Assembly: GCA_020055645.1 (NCBI GenBank) | Contig: CM034549.1 | Coordinates: forward strand, 18,435,930-18,499,929 | Length of the DNA: 64,000 nt | Origin: Tomocerus qinae | Taxonomy: Eukaryota > Arthropoda > Collembola > Entomobryomorpha > Tomoceridae | Reading direction: 5' to 3' | Part shown: one piece after another, positions 15,101-28,987 of the stretch | Numbering within the stretch: the first letter of the stretch is position 1 | Layout: each line of letters starts with the position of its first letter | The notes under the pieces: model-generated | Databases searched by the model: none | Told to the model about the DNA's origin: nothing | The model's input: only the letters and a program-made list of their open reading frames with translations | Position numbers and translations under genes: made by a program

Positions 15101-18100
15101 AACCGTTTTATGCAAACAGAGTAGTTTAGGACGTGATATGAACTAGTAGAGTCTACTCAAGTCAATACATCACCGCAAGTTAAACTACTCTGCTCAACAC
15201 AAATCCATTCCATATGTACATACTCTGCCAAAATATTAATAAATGCTGTGTCATGTCCTATCACTGAATACTGCTCATCGTAAAGAATACCATACTCAGG
15301 TATTCTAACTCCTTCTTTAAACCCAACTAACACAAAATCCAAAGATTATCAAATACGACAATTAACATATAATTTTTGCAGGTAGTACATAAACTTTAAA
15401 ACATTGATTTTTGTTATATGACCTAAAGGATTTCATGGAATCAAACTAAATTATTGTCCATTAATCTTTTGTGCATGGCTTCAAATGTGTAAATAATCAA
15501 AGATTTTTTACGGAATGCTCGTGGAAAGCTTATTACATGAAATTTCCTATTGTTTTACTCTAGCTCTGGAGTACTCTCAAGTATTTCTTTCTAGTTCCCT
15601 ATTAAGGATTATTGCTGTGTAGCTCCTCCAATCTTTACAGTATGATTATAGTAATGTGATGATACTTTGGGCTTTAATAATATAGCCATTGAGAACGCTG
15701 TTGCTCACATAAGTTGCAATATTTCAGTGTGCAAATACAACTACATTTTTTATTCTATTTTTACCTAGTAAGCAAGTTAAAACTGCAAGTTATGCTGAAT
15801 TGACAAATGGTAAGATCGTAAGTGCATGCTGAGTAAAGTATATTTGTAGCAGAAGGGGTTAAATAAAAGGAGATATGGTTCAAATTCATGTTAAAAATCC
15901 ATTCATTAGCCAATAAATACATATTGTGTACAGTATACTTATCTTTTACTCAGCTTAGAAAATATGAGTTTTGTGTGGATGTGCATTTTGCATTGCTAGC
16001 TTGTAGATGGATGTGAAGGATGTGTGTGGTAGTAAAATGTAAGTACTTACCAAATAGAATAATGGCTATTTGGAATTATTTCATTTTGTATGGGTTACAG
16101 TGAGTGAGTGGTTCATAACTATCTAAATATGTTTTTGCTAACGTGTGTGGTTTGTAGTGAGACATGGAGTAGGCAGTTCAGTTTACGTAATATAAGTACA
16201 TTTATTCTTTCTCTTATTCAATAAACCATACTTTACTGACTTGACATTGAGTACACACTCACACTTCAAAAAAAGCATCTGTGTATGCAAATGAAGTAAA
16301 CTAAAGTAAACGGTCTGGTTTGATTTTGTCCATTATTTAGGCATATATCTTTAGTGATAAGTTAACACTGAACTGCCAGGACTCTTTCTTGTTTGTACAG
16401 TAAATGGTTTCCTTGTAATGTGTATTGTGCATTCCCCTTCCCTAGTAGCAAGTAGCAGGCAACATAGCAAGTTCCTACCTATGTATATTTACCTATGTTG
16501 AATCACATACCGTAGAAATTGAATTGACTCCCCGAGCATTCCCCTCTCAACTCAAATTAGAAACCAACCTTTTCGTAATCAAATTCAATAGGGTCTTAAA
16601 AATGTTTGATGCAGCATTAGTGTCTCTATTTTGAAACGGGAAGCATTTAGAAATCGGGGTAATTATTATTGTAAGATTTTATGAGGCTTTAAAAGTGTGA
16701 ACTGAGGTTTGCCATAAAAATTAATAAGATTTCCACGGTTGGTGAATAGTAAGTAGGAATTTCTTATATAAAAGAGTAGTAATTGTGTTGCTATCATCGG
16801 TTTAATTTCACAGGCTGTGTTTTTTAGGTTTGCGAAACGTGTGTGGAAATAGAAATTATTATGTAGTAAATAAATGGTAAGTATTAATAACCTAGTGCAA
16901 CGGTTGGTATTACTATTATAGATTAAGTAAAAGTGTATAGCTATCGTTTTTAGCTGCTAGATAATGTTTAGAAACATCACGTAAATGTAGTTTATAGGTT
17001 TGGGTTGAACTCTCGCTCATCTCCACGTTTAATGCTTTTAGTTGTAATCGTCAAATAGATTTAAATTAATGTTGTGAGTTGGAGATAGTTCTCTCACAGA
17101 AATAAAATCCTGAAGTATGTAGACATTGAAGGAAGACAGACCTTGCTTGGCATTAGGCTGCTCTCTGCCTGTCTGCTCTGTGCAAACACAAGTCACAGAG
17201 AACATATAGCTGTCTTATACTATGGCTTTTTACAATGAGACGAGGGAGGGATAGATACATACAATACTGAACATTACTTGAGCATAACGTAAGCAGAGGG
17301 AGAGGTACTAGAATAATCAGATAGTGGGTATAATAAGACAGAAGAAGATTGCTATGCAAAGCATGGCAGCTCTTTATGTATTTTGAACGAAAGGCTAGAG
17401 CAATTCAGTCCACCAGTGCACATTCAGCATTGACATTGGCAAATTGGCTGGCAGGACACCATTTGATTCCCAGATGGTAATATGTCTATCGCAGCAGTTT
17501 TCTCCCATACTCCATGCTTTTGAGAACGTGGAAGCAGTAATAAAGTAGTTACGGAGAAGTGGAGGATAAATACATACTTACGTAATATGTGTGTTTGAGT
17601 AGGTACATCTGTGTGATGGTAATAAGTAAAATTGTCGTTTTATTGCAGTTGAGAAACAGAACAGGGCAGTACTAGTGCAAAAATCTTTTAATAAGTATGC
17701 AGTATGCGGATCAAGGGCAATATCTGTAGCGACTCCTCTTCTTATGTTTTTGTGTATTTGGTTTCCACTTGTGTGTGTCCGTGTCCCCGCTCATAAAATA
17801 AAAGACTTTGATGGGCAAAAACTGAAATTGCAGTTGTGGTTGTGTAGTGATCGTGAACTGAACCAACGGAGTACTACACTTTACTCCACAAAAAACATCA
17901 GATGTAATTGCACGCGTACTCAGCTAATGCTAACTGCCATATGTATAACTATGCTACGTGCACTCTTATATAAATAGCCTATTTTCATACCCATTTCCCT
18001 TCTTCTTCATACCATTTTACTTCATTCTTTACTTAAATAGTTTTACTACCCCAAGTGCTACGGGCATACATACTCCCTGCCATCAATTCTGAAATCGATA

Positions 18101-21100
18101 TTTTACTAGATGCATATTGATTCATTTTGAGTTCATCTATTTTATAAGTGCATTTAAATATTTTGTGGGTAGTACAGTAAGTAGATTAAACGTACCTTCT
18201 TTTTCTTATTTGTTGGATTATAAGAATTTTATATACACTAGTAGTGTAGCATTTTCATGACGTGTATTCTCTATTGTTGCTAACTTGACTTGTTATGAGT
18301 AACTACCTTTATTCGAACTGTTGTGTTTACATTTTGTCATTAAATTCTCAATTTATAATTGTGTTAATTTATTACAGGTTGCTGTTTTGTGACCTACTAC
18401 ACACGGAAGGCTGCTTTAGAAGCACAGAACGCTTTACACAACGTCAAAACACTTCCCGGGGTAAGAACATTTTCATGGCTTTGTTTAAGTTTTAGTTTAT
18501 TGACATCGAATTGTAATTAGTAATGACTAAAATTACTGTTTTGTACTACTTTATGTACTCACGGCATTTTAGACCTACCTAGTTTATTTAATTCATTAAT
18601 TATTTCATGCTTTGGTCAAATTAGATAGATGAATTTAGGTAATGTAAGTAGTTCCAGTTCTCGAGTTTTTGTTACTGCAAACAGAACTTTGCATTTGTGA
18701 CCACAAGACGAGTGAGTTCCAATTACATTCATATACTAATTTCAATTAGTGCTCGTGAAACTGATCTGCAGTGTGCACAATCCTTCACTCCAAGAATCCA
18801 ATGTATGTTGTTAAAGTAATTGTTGATTTGATTCGTTGTTTGCATATAAATGTAATTGAAAGCAGAAATTTCGTCCCTCTGATTGTACTGAAAGAAAATT
18901 CTCAGTATTATTTTGCAATTAGAGCGACTGCAAAATTTCAAAAGTATAAGTGTACCGAGGACGTAATTTTTGTATTTTTCCTATAACCAAAGACTAATTA
19001 ATTCATGTTATGGATTTCACCTAACTCGGTAGCCTAATCCAATTCAGTTACCGTATTTACAGACATGATATTGTGTTTTTAAATTGGTATTTATCTACTT
19101 GTGTTGTGTGGCAAGCTTTACAATGTGTTTTCCAATTTATTTAATACCTGTAGTTTTCCCTTTAACATGTAATAGAAATAAGATTAGAAAGTTTGGAAAG
19201 TGGTATGAAATGAGTATAAAATGTGAATTGTAGTGTCATCAATCTCTGTGATGCCAAAATATCTTTAGCTACGAGATCTATAATATCTATAATTATGTAC
19301 TATTAAAAATATTGAGAAAAACATTATAATTATGTATGGTGCCTGAGTAATATCATTACGATTCAAAACCGTTCACCGTTCCGTTGTGGAATTGTATCTG
19401 AATTTTTGTTTGGCAATAATAATTAATATAAGTCAAGTGTTTGAACACTAGAAAGTAATTGTATCTGTAGATGCTTAGAAGTACATCTGTGAAGTATAAC
19501 AGTATCCCGCTAATATATTGCTGCACCTTGAGCAAGACAAATGTAAATGTAGGTATCATATTGGAATTTCAGTGTAGTATAAGTAAGGCTGTTGTGTTTG
19601 CGTAGAGGTTTACAATTAAATAGTGTTGTGGAAATAGTAGTGTCTGGTAGATTGGATTTTAGTTGAAGAGAAGTAAGTGAATCAGTCAAGTATGTTCCCT
19701 TATCTGTATGTAGAGAATCTACAGGGAAAAATAATAGGAGAGAGAGATACTTGAGAGTCTGTCTGTTCTGGCGCAAAGACAGTTTTCCGTAGTTTTCTTG
19801 AGTTGACTTGAAGTTGAGTCGAGTTGACTGTAAAGACTGATCTTGCTGAATCTTTGGGAGTTGAGCTTGAGCAGGACTTACTGTTTTAGACCTTTGCTTA
19901 GCAATAGCAATCGTGATTCGTAATCGTAAACTTGTTTTCTCTTCTGGTCTCCTCGTGATCACATCAGCCATATTATATTACATCACACAATACAAACAAC
20001 GCTTATACTTACGACACTACTAAATATAGAGAAAGTTCGATCAGCTATTTCCGCCTGTGCATACATAAGGCAGTCAGGATGACGTTGTCTCGTGTATTTA
20101 TGTACACTCGCACTACGTCAATAGTGTAGAGTAATATATGTATTCGTAATAAAGTAGAAAATGGAAATAGACAAAGAGTGGTAATGGTCTTGTCTGCCTA
20201 CAGAAGAGCATAATATAATTTCCTTAGTAAAGCATTAGGGTTATATATTAGTTGCCCTGTATTACTCGCTTTTTCCTGCTACCCGCTACTACTACCCAAT
20301 TGCAAACTCCTCCAAGCCAAAGCCAACCCACTCGTCTGCCGTTCTTTCCTGTCACCGTCAGGAGATTGGAATTGAAGTGGAATTGTATTGTAAGGATTTG
20401 AAGGGAGGCTCACTCACAATCAGCCAAATCCTAGAGATTCGCATTCAATTCAACTAACTGAGCTCTTCTACCAGTTCTACACCAATAGGCTGACTAATAT
20501 CCGCATTGTACCTCGTCTTCTTTACTACCAGCTCCCATTTTTCTCTCATACTACATATATTCACAAATCTTTTCTAAATAAGTGTACTAATGCACATTGT
20601 AATGAAAATAATATATTCTTCTCTATTCATTTGTGCAGCGGGTATTGGGTTTGTAGTCTCAACTAAAGAAAGGTGTTCTGCATTCAAAATAGCAATCTCA
20701 TGGATCCAGGAGATTTCCTTCCCTGCTAATATAAATGCTCCTCGTTTTTACATACATTCTATTCAACCATTCAAATTAGCCTTTTATCAATATGATTTCA
20801 AAGAAATCAACTATCTGAACTCAAGGCAATATAGGAAATTAGTTATCGAATACGTGAATCGCCTTAAAATCCCCTTCTCTCTCAGATAAGTCACACTGAT
20901 TAGGCTTCCGGAAACTACTATATTTTTGGAATTTTATTCAGACGAAAAATCATTATAAAAGAAAGGCAGACAGATATTTTGTGATATGACTGATGTTTGG
21001 TTAGATAATGACAAATAGCTAGGACTGCTGCTTTTCGGTAGGACTTTGGGTAAGCACTGTTTTTGTAGTGTATCATTGCAATTTGCAACTACCTTCTGCG

Positions 21101-24100
21101 AACTATCCCGAATATTATTACTGTTGTTTTATATTATTCTTTCTTCTACTGCTCTTGCAGTTGAAAACATTTTAGCCACAATTACCATCAGCCCACCAAT
21201 ATCTATACTGATTATGTAATAAAATAATTCTGAATGACTAATTTTCACAGTGGCATTTGCTCCTTAGTTGACAATTGATTTGGTACATGAGCACTACTCT
21301 TCTATTAAATCCTATGTACTGGGTACAGATTCAATACAACTTATACAACTAAAATACGTATATTATTCCCTGTGATGTAATTAACGAACAATAACGTTGT
21401 AAATTGAGACAGGATACTAAAGGACATTATTTGTTGCCTCCTGTATAGTATTTAACAATCTCAGTTTTATGGCGTGGGTGGGTGGGTGTGTTACGTAAGA
21501 CTTTTAGTCTGTACTTAGTAATTAATGAGGATATTGAACATAATGTTAGGATATACTATAGTATGTAAGTGTTTATAGTGACATTGTTTTAATTGCATTG
21601 AAGATTGACAAGGAAGTTTACAAACGGCAACAGTGTAGTATTATTCCTTTGATGCATGGCTAAATGTCAACTTCTCAAAGTTTGGGTAAATGAATTTGTT
21701 GATTGGTTTGAGTGAGGCAATGTCGCTGGTGGAAATGTATTTGAGGATGAAACCTTTTAAGATAAACAGTAGCATATTTAATTAAAGTTTATTATAGTAG
21801 TGCTGGAGGGAGAGTTGTGTTGGCATCCTCTTTGCGTATCATTTATACGATTGCTTGAATTGTATTTATAATGTGATTGATGCGATATGAGTAGTATACA
21901 TAAGAAGAACATTATAGGAGAGAATGAATACGGTCTTTGTTGGTGTTCGCTTCGGATTACAAAACTCTGAAATCATCTTGTTAGAAGTTAAAATCAATCT
22001 TGCTGGGGGTTTGCTCTGGCTCAAGTAAAGGCTTAGCCTAAAACTTTCTGTATGTGTGTAATGACATTTTTGTTTGGTTTGCTCAATAGCTTTTAAAATG
22101 TAAAGCGTATGTAGATTTAATTCTGTCTGTGTTTGGGTAGTATGCCGTAGGAGCAGATACGATACGACTTTGCTGTCGTGGTTCTCTATTAGTAAGTGGA
22201 GTAAGTACATACAATCTGATCTGATCTTTCATGGTATCCTGAAGTGGTATGGATTTAGAGCTAGAAGCACTCGGGAACAAAATACATAATAATGAATTTC
22301 AGGGGAGGCCAAAGATTAAAAAGGAGATTAGTACAAGCTTCTGTCTTGCTCTCTATTTCCATTTTCATTCCTTTGTACTTTACCAATTCTGATTTGTGTG
22401 TTGTTCATGAACATGTATGTTCACTGTTGAACTCTGGCCTGCCCCATGTTCTCGTGACATCAAAGCATCCTAGGCGATTGGATTGTTACAAGAATTGATT
22501 TCTTTCCTCCATACATATGTTTCATCATATACCAAAATGCATACTACTCGTGAATCTAATCTTCTTTCAATTACCATAATTTAATAGTCAGATAGATACG
22601 ATAATAAGTAGGATTTTTCCTATTGTATTCCCTGCTCCCTTCTCATAAGATTTGATTTCTCTCGAAATGAAAGTCTAAATGCATAAATCCATTTGTACTT
22701 TATGTCGCAACTTAAAATCTTCTTTTTAATAGCAAACAGTTACAATTCGTATGACTCCTCTCTCGTTCTGTTATTGAAATGAATTTCTTTTTCTATTGAA
22801 TTTCAGATGAATCATCCTATGCAGATGAAGCCCGCTGATAACGAGAACCGATACGGTAAAATCTTTTTCAATACTATTATCTCCTTATTCTACCTATTGT
22901 GATGTATTTGTTAGAAAGCAATCACTTCATCAATTTCCGGTGACTTTTCTGAACACTTTATAAACTACGGACTATTGTTGCAATGCATAAACGTGCTATT
23001 ATCTCCGTTGATTTGAATTTGATCCACATTTAACTAGTTTTTGACTTTTATAATCTGATTATATTAAACATGAAGCAATCGTAATGCAATATACATCTTT
23101 TAAATCCCACATGTATCGCATTTGAATTGCCAAAGCGAAAATAAAAACAATTTGCAAATTCATTTAAGATTTGACATTTTTGAATTATTCAGTAAGCAGA
23201 TTTCATATCATGTTATGACATTTTTTACCCATTCACAAAAAGTGTCTTGCATAACTTGCACGTGAGTGAACATTGAATGGTTGTGGAATAATTCCTGTTG
23301 ACCATATCAATTTAAACAAGTATGGACAGCTATATTGTATGTAGAGCAGCAGCATTACAATGTTAATGCTTTAAAGTAAATTTTCCCAGCGGATGTTATT
23401 ATTTGATTTTCAATATTTTGTTTTTATAGCAAATGAAACTGAATTTTCGTCCCGAATTCATTTATTAATATGTACGCTGCGCACTACTCCAGGGGCTAGT
23501 TAATACTGCTAATGTACATGTACATTGTGATCAATAAAGATGTAGATTGTGAATTTGTTTTGTAGAATAGTTCTGTAGCAATGTCTTTGAATACATCAAG
23601 TAGGTAGAGATACATTAGTTTTGATAGTGTTGTGAAAGCGTATTGAATTAATGAAATTAGCAAAAGGGAAGTAATGTGACCTAATTATTTGTTCTGTTGT
23701 GTTTGACACAGAGAGGAAACTCTTCGTGGGGATGCTGTCAAGAAAGTATAATGAAGTTGACGTCCGTAGTTTATTTTCACGTTTTGGGGTCATTGATGAA
23801 TGTACTGTGTTGAGAGACGGGACTGGTTCCAGTAAAGGTATGGATGTTCCAGATTTATTTGATGAAAACGGAACAGAAAGCGATTAGTTACAAGTGTGTT
23901 TGTATTTCCATTAAGTTGTAGAAGAGATTAAAGTAATTAAGAACTCAGACAGCTATTAATTGCTAGCTGTCAAATTCAAAGTGTTAATTTGAGCAGTACT
24001 TAGTGCAAAGGAAAGTAGAAAGGTAAATGTGTACCTATTTACTTGAAGACATAATAGTTTTATCGGCAGGATACTGTTTGAAGTGCTTTGAATTGATCTG

Positions 24101-27100
24101 AGTGACTGAGATATAGAGTAACTAAAGCATAAACTAAAATATAGATCCCTGAATTAAGTATGCCTTAAGTATAATATTTATCTAGTGTTATTGTTTGTGA
24201 ATGTGAAAGTGTTTGGGAATCGGAGGAGTGGAGTAGGGAAGTGTAAATTGTTATGAAAGGCCGTCATAAGTCATAAGGCTCATCATTGACAGTCTTATAA
24301 ATCAATTTGGAGTGGACCATTAGTTGTGCAAGTAGAGGCAGGATGTGACAGTTAATTGTCATTTGGTGTGACGCAGTGGAAATTGAGTGTGAGAGTGAAC
24401 TCATGTTCTGCTCATAGTGCTAAGGGAAAACTATCGCCAAGGGATTCCCTTATGTGAGTGAGCTCAACCACTCTTTTCCATTCTCTCTCCTCCATTCGGA
24501 CGGAAGGAAAGTAAGTAGAAAGCAGAAGCTACCTTCAAACGTTTTAGGTCCTACACTAAAACTTAGAATGACTATCTAGAGCAAACCAGAAAGAGACTAA
24601 GCAAACTATCAACCCGGTCGTTGTCGTTAGCATACCTAAAGTTAGCTACATTGTTACTTTGTACATGTTTCTAATGCATAGAGCTACTACTACTAGCTAC
24701 CACGTATATATCCCTCTTTGTCTTGCTCCTTTTTTCTTGTCTCTCACCATCAATTATGTATAGGAGGTTGTGTTTTAGTAAAGTACCTTTTCTACTAGCA
24801 CTTATTACTCTCCTATATAGTAGTAGCAGTAAATAGCAGAAATGAAAGAACATAGAAGGGCCAACGACGTTGTGAAATGAAATGGAAGCCATTGCCTTGC
24901 ATTCGCATTAACACAATGCTACTCTGCTGTGTGCAATATTACGTATTGTTTCTGTCTGTTCTCTGTAGGTGTACCTACATTATTCAATAATGTCCAATGT
25001 CCTCTAGAAAACTTCACTTTGCATAATGCACTAACCCCTATTCACTAAAATTGTGTTAGTATAGTTGCAATAAAAGTTGTTGTCTTGTTGTTGACTTAAA
25101 ACAATGCATAAATTCATAGGAATGTTGGGATACTAAATGTTGAGACTTTTTTACACTGCAAAAATCATAATGAGAGTTAAAGTGAGTTAAAATAGATTAA
25201 AGTTATTTCTTAGTTTGAGAAAAGTGTTTGGAAGAAGTATAGTAACGGGAAGTAATAGTTTTCTTTTCACAAGGAGTACTGCTTGTAAATGAACAGGATG
25301 GATTCAATGAATAAAATAGAATAGAATGAGGGGAATTAAATTCAAGGGATTTCTTTTAGAGATACTTACCTAGATACAGATAAAGTAGTTTGTGAAGACG
25401 AAGAGCTGAGAAAGGAGCTTTGTTATGTCGGAGAATAAGGTGGCCTTAGGAAACGGGAGCATTACTGATATTACTTTGCAAAGGAAGATATATTTATGTT
25501 CTCTGTTGTAGATTGTTAGAAGAGTAGTAAAGTGTTGATCGCATCTAATCTGGTGGTTCCAGTTCCACCGAGGAAAAGGCTTTTAAAAGGGAAATACTGT
25601 GAAGGAGAGTTAGTTGTGGGGATATTACAGGGACTAGTACTCACTACCTACTCCTTCCTTTCAATGCTCATTTTGCACTTTCTTTTTTGGTTTTCCTATA
25701 TGAACCGTCTGTCTCTGTAAAAGACTCTTGATTCGGAAGAGAAGCAATCTTTAGCAAGTAGTGTAGAGAGAAGTCTCCGTGCACAGATTTAGGATTCGAC
25801 CGCAAAGAGATAAACGAAGAAAACAGTTGGTGAAGCTCCGCGTGTTGAGTTGGCTTAACTTAAGTTAGGCATTGCATCGTGGTTTGGTTTAAGTCTCTCT
25901 TCTTGTCACTCCATTTGTTCTAGTTTTTTATTAGCGTGTAAAGTTCTCTTTGCCTGCCTCTCGTCGCTTTATGTTCTTCCTTCGTTTACTTATACAGTGA
26001 ACAGTGACGTGGTGAATGAGCATACTACTACTGAGACTCTAGTATTATAGACTAGACTACTATATATTTATTATATGCACTATAGAGACATGATTATAGG
26101 GCGCTAGTATATTTTGTGCTAGTAATCGAAGTCAATGGAGTGAGTCTGTTGATTTGATTTGACTTGACTCGGCTAGAGTAAAAGTGTCACTCCTAATGGC
26201 AGTCAAAGTCAATTTGTCGCTCTGAATGGAAAATGAGATGATGATTCGTCAGAGAAGGATTTATTTGCATCTACTAAGAGGAAAGCACAAATCTGATTGT
26301 AATTACCTATTAGGCGAATTAATTTGTTTGTTATCCTACTGTCTTATAGTATGCAATGCACTTGTGTATGTGTAACAATGTGAATTAATTGATTTGCATT
26401 CATGGACTGAGACTGAGTTCTACTAGCAGTTTTAGATTTTTTTAGTATCCACTCTCTGTACATGTATTATATGTATGCATTATTTATGTACGTTTTTTTA
26501 TTTTTATATACGTGAGTATTGAATGCTGAAGCAGTTGCAGTGTCTAGTTTGTTCTGGCCACTGATCTATAGTGTAAAACATTTATTTTCACCAATCACTA
26601 TTTTTCTTGTAATCTATATTGCGTAATCCAAATATGATTGTATGTGTGTATATTTATTTTGTTGATATCTCTCTCTGTACTGTTATGTATATGTAAATTA
26701 TGTGAGTACTTAATGTTTGAGTGTCGCCTTTGACTTTTGTGTTTTGATGTGCAGGATGTGCGTTCATTACGTTTGCGACGAAACAATGTGCCCAGAATGC
26801 CATCAAGGCTATGCATCACTCCACCACTATGGAGGTAAGTCCTTGTCGGTGGTGTCCAAGTACACTCCACTTTGTCACACTGCTCATATGTTACCTTTAC
26901 GTGTAATCTTTGTATGTCACTACTAGTTTTTTTTGTAGAACACTACGTACTCTTAGTGTACTTTGATACTAGTCTTTGAAGAAATATTAGCAGCTACTGT
27001 TATTTGACGTGACCTACGTACGAACCTTACCTATACAATCTAGTAGTAGAAACTTGGAAAGCACGACAACATTTCTGCGCTTAAGCCTTAAGCTCGCATT

Positions 27101-28949
27101 TGTCATCCCAACACACGCACTCAACTAGAGTGTAATTTATTTCGTTGACTTACGTATATTATGTATCTAACGTATCAGGGTAATAAAGGGAACTTCCGTC
27201 ATGTCGCCCTATAACTCTAATAAAGTAGCATTACATGCAGCCAACATCTGTACATGTTCACCTCACTTTGTGTTCATTTAAAATTGTAATTGTAACCTAA
27301 GCCTTATGCTTATGAAGAGATTTGAGCTACCTTTTGTAATTAACGTTTTATACGACACTTACTCAAATGCTATAAACCAAAAACCGTTGCTTATGAATAG
27401 AAACTAGCACATGGTGAACATTGAAAAATGTATTTTATCCCTTTATTATGTACTGTTCTCTCCAGAATGTTTGTTTATCTTTATGTTGATCTATTTTCTA
27501 GTTTTTGTGTCACTGTAAATTATCCTAGCATGATTTATGTAATTTACTTACACAATACAAAGCTTGAAATTATAAAGTTTTAAATTGATAACTTGCATAT
27601 AACTTGTCTTGGATGAACCAATAGCAAAGAAAGAGTACTTTTTGAATAAAATATTGTTGTCGTTGTCGTTGGTAGAAAAGCCAACAAACCATAACTGAAA
27701 GGAAGAAATTTAATAAAAACAAACAGGTGGAGTATGTAATTAAGTTGGGGAATGAAAACTGGGATGATAGAGATGTTGAAACTTGAAACTAAATTCATCG
27801 TGTGGAGGCAGAGAGGAGGAAAATAGTATATTTTGAATAATTTCTTCATCCTACACTGTAGTTCAGTAGATGTGGTCTATATTACTTTAGTTAGAGAATT
27901 TAATTAAACATGTTGTTTTCCTTACAGGGCTGTTCTTCACCCATCGTGGTGAAATTCGCGGATACACAAAAGGACAAAGACCAGAAACGGCATCAGCAGA
28001 TGCAGGCTAGCATTATTAGCAATTTGTCAGCCAGCTCTGTCAACCCAATCCCGCAGCAGTATTACTCGGTTAGTGGCCGACATCCTCTCAAATCAACCCT
28101 GTGTGACTACATGCAATTTGTCTTGACTTCTACAATGCTTCTTATAATTCATGTTATTTTATAGCACGTGCACTCTTCTACCTTTCTCTTTAGTCTCTTG
28201 AAAGGTTTCTTTTATTAAACAACTAATTTAGTACTTTCTGACTTCCGAGGAGTTTTCTTGTCTCTATGTGGTTGGGGGCCATTTATAATTGTGAAAACAC
28301 CCAATTCTATAATACTATTTTTAGTGGTCATTCTCCTTAAAGATTTCCATTTGAACGAAATCTAAAATTTCACTTTTCAGTAAACATTTTAACTTTAAAT
28401 ACAGTATGCAAAAGAATAGATACATTTAGTACTTTCCTCGTCCTGATCTGTTTATCTTTACTTACCTTATTACCTGTGCTTTCACTAAAACTTTTAGACG
28501 TAACAGGAAAGAAATTACGGCACAGTGAAAATTATGGAGCTAGAATAAGGACGGAGAAAGTACTTTGCTTTTCATACTAAGTTAATTTATATTTTTAAAT
28601 AGTCACTGTCAGATTTTGTTTTCTATTTAATGTTTTTAGCATTCAACATAATTTATTATTCAAATATTGTAGATAATAAAAATATATAAAATTATGTTTC
28701 CTTGCATTAGTCAGCGGCCCAACTGTTAAGAATTTTTACATTTTAGTACTTTAGTACATTATAATTGTCTTAGAGTTAGTTGTTATGTCCTGGAGTTGGG
28801 TTTCTTTGTTTTTCTATTAGTATATAGAATGGAGTTAGTTTGTAGTTAGTTGAATTTAGAACAGAAAAAGTGAAAGAACAATAGCAGAGCTTGGCTTTCA
28901 TTGAATTCTACAGGAACTTTTGAAATTGCAACAGATACTGACTCAGATC

Positions 28950-28987
<38 letters not shown>

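Noticed and set aside
19510-19971. Minus-strand open frame of 153 codons starting [14 protein letters not shown] inside the second CELF intron
   Set aside because: No domain is recognisable and composition drifts to low complexity. A GTAAGT donor-like site after residue 31 is tempting, but no matching second exon was found.
20590-20889. Plus-strand 99-codon frame with a signal-peptide-like start inside a CELF intron
   Set aside because: It is a single short frame in AT-rich intron sequence, and hydrophobic N-termini arise easily there. There is no family resemblance and no second line of evidence.
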